Below, in pieces: positions 63,791 to 64,000 of a stretch of 64,000 bases of DNA; the first letter of the stretch is position 1; each line of letters opens with the position of its first letter. The notes beneath the pieces are model-generated. The model saw nothing but the letters and a program-made list of their open reading frames with translations. It ran no database searches and was not told the DNA's origin. This DNA comes from Rahnella ecdela (GTDB lineage: Bacteria > Pseudomonadota > Gammaproteobacteria > Enterobacterales > Enterobacteriaceae), in assembly GCF_019049625.1 (NCBI RefSeq), contig NZ_JAFMOY010000130.1:1-64000 (forward strand). Direction: 5' to 3'. Position numbers and translations under genes: made by a program.

Positions 63791-64000
63791 ATGATATTAG
63801 GCACCTTAACTAAAAAAGCATTGCCAGTGGCCTTGTCAACAATACTTCATCATCTGGATGAGTCAGGGCTGGAAAAAATATTTCGTCTCGGAGCAAGGAT
63901 TTCAAAGGACAGTAAAGAGGATTTACTTTCATTAGCTAAAATGTGCCATGACCACGATCCCATGGTTAAAGGCTGGATCCAGGCAATCAAAAAATTAAAT
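63791..64000 (+). CDS. Unrecognised protein, 5' part only
   Basis: ATG at 63791 with AGGA 6 bp upstream, open to the window end (70 codons). MILGTLTKKALPVALSTILH, HLDESGLEKIFRLGARISK, then KDSKEDLLSLAKMCHDHDPM. Charged and helical; no family recognised from this part. Confidence 0.55.
   Translation, partial: MILGTLTKKALPVALSTILHHLDESGLEKIFRLGARISKDSKEDLLSLAKMCHDHDPMVKGWIQAIKKLN

Noticed and set aside
1-64000. tRNA, rRNA, CRISPR array or integrase attachment sites
   Set aside because: None was recognised; no regularly spaced repeat-spacer pattern and no cloverleaf-like sequence were seen by eye.

Overview
The window looks like chromosomal DNA of an Enterobacteriaceae member close to Enterobacter, Leclercia or Lelliottia. 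I infer this from the enteric-type genes (umuDC, yedK-like SRAP, rcnAR, aspT/aspD, LysR regulators) and from Fur and LexA sites close to the E. coli consensus. The genus was not established. The right part (about 45.4-62.2 kb) reads like ordinary enteric chromosome. The left part (1-45 kb) is an accessory mosaic with AT-rich stretches, IS remnants, a plasmid-mobilisation relic and several broken genes.

Layout. 0.1-7.2 kb is a probable defence island: an Avs-like STAND NTPase, an internally deleted IS3-family element, and a DUF4145 / DUF3307 / SatD-like operon under nested palindromic operators whose whole control region is duplicated at 7.6-8.0 kb. 8.0-14.0 kb holds two LysR regulators with metabolic genes (metallo-beta-lactamase fold, ketopantoate-reductase family, EamA exporter). 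14.2-14.8 kb is an apparently complete type I toxin-antitoxin locus: a 25-aa TisB/ZorO-like peptide with a long leader and a divergent small RNA carrying 20 nt of perfect complementarity to it. 15.1-20.0 kb has a DUF559 nuclease-like membrane protein and two ankyrin-repeat paralogues with duplicated upstream sequences. 20.3-21.3 kb is an IS630 fragment fused to a broken peptide-export ABC transporter.

21.3-39.1 kb is the most interesting part. A MacB/Lol-type ABC exporter, a LolA-like periplasmic carrier, an outer-membrane barrel and a LytS/LytTR two-component pair form an export-and-regulation cassette, preceded by three 10-bp direct repeats on an exact 20-bp period. It is followed by a tightly coupled operon encoding a ketoreductase, acyl carrier protein, chain-length-factor-like KS, active KS, two adenylating enzymes, a phosphopantetheinyl-transferase-like protein, two methyltransferases (one nicotianamine-synthase-like), a citrate-synthase-family enzyme with its His-His-Asp triad intact, a double-hotdog dehydratase and a membrane protein. 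I infer a type II fatty-acid/polyketide-like pathway making a modified, possibly citrate-derived, lipid moved to the outer membrane. I know of no described pathway with this enzyme set.

39.4-45.0 kb contains a mobC/mobA plasmid relic joined to a decapitated isochorismatase, a GNAT enzyme, a small lipoprotein, a DUF3290/DUF421 membrane pair and an unknown three-gene operon with a Fur box inside its promoter. 45.4-64 kb holds LexA-controlled umuDC, SRAP, an ABC importer without a binding protein, the aspartate decarboxylation genes (aspD plus two AspT-type exchangers), an arabinoside transporter with a GH51 arabinofuranosidase, rcnA/rcnR with its operator, an ArsR-type pseudogene and the start of an unrecognised gene at the right edge.
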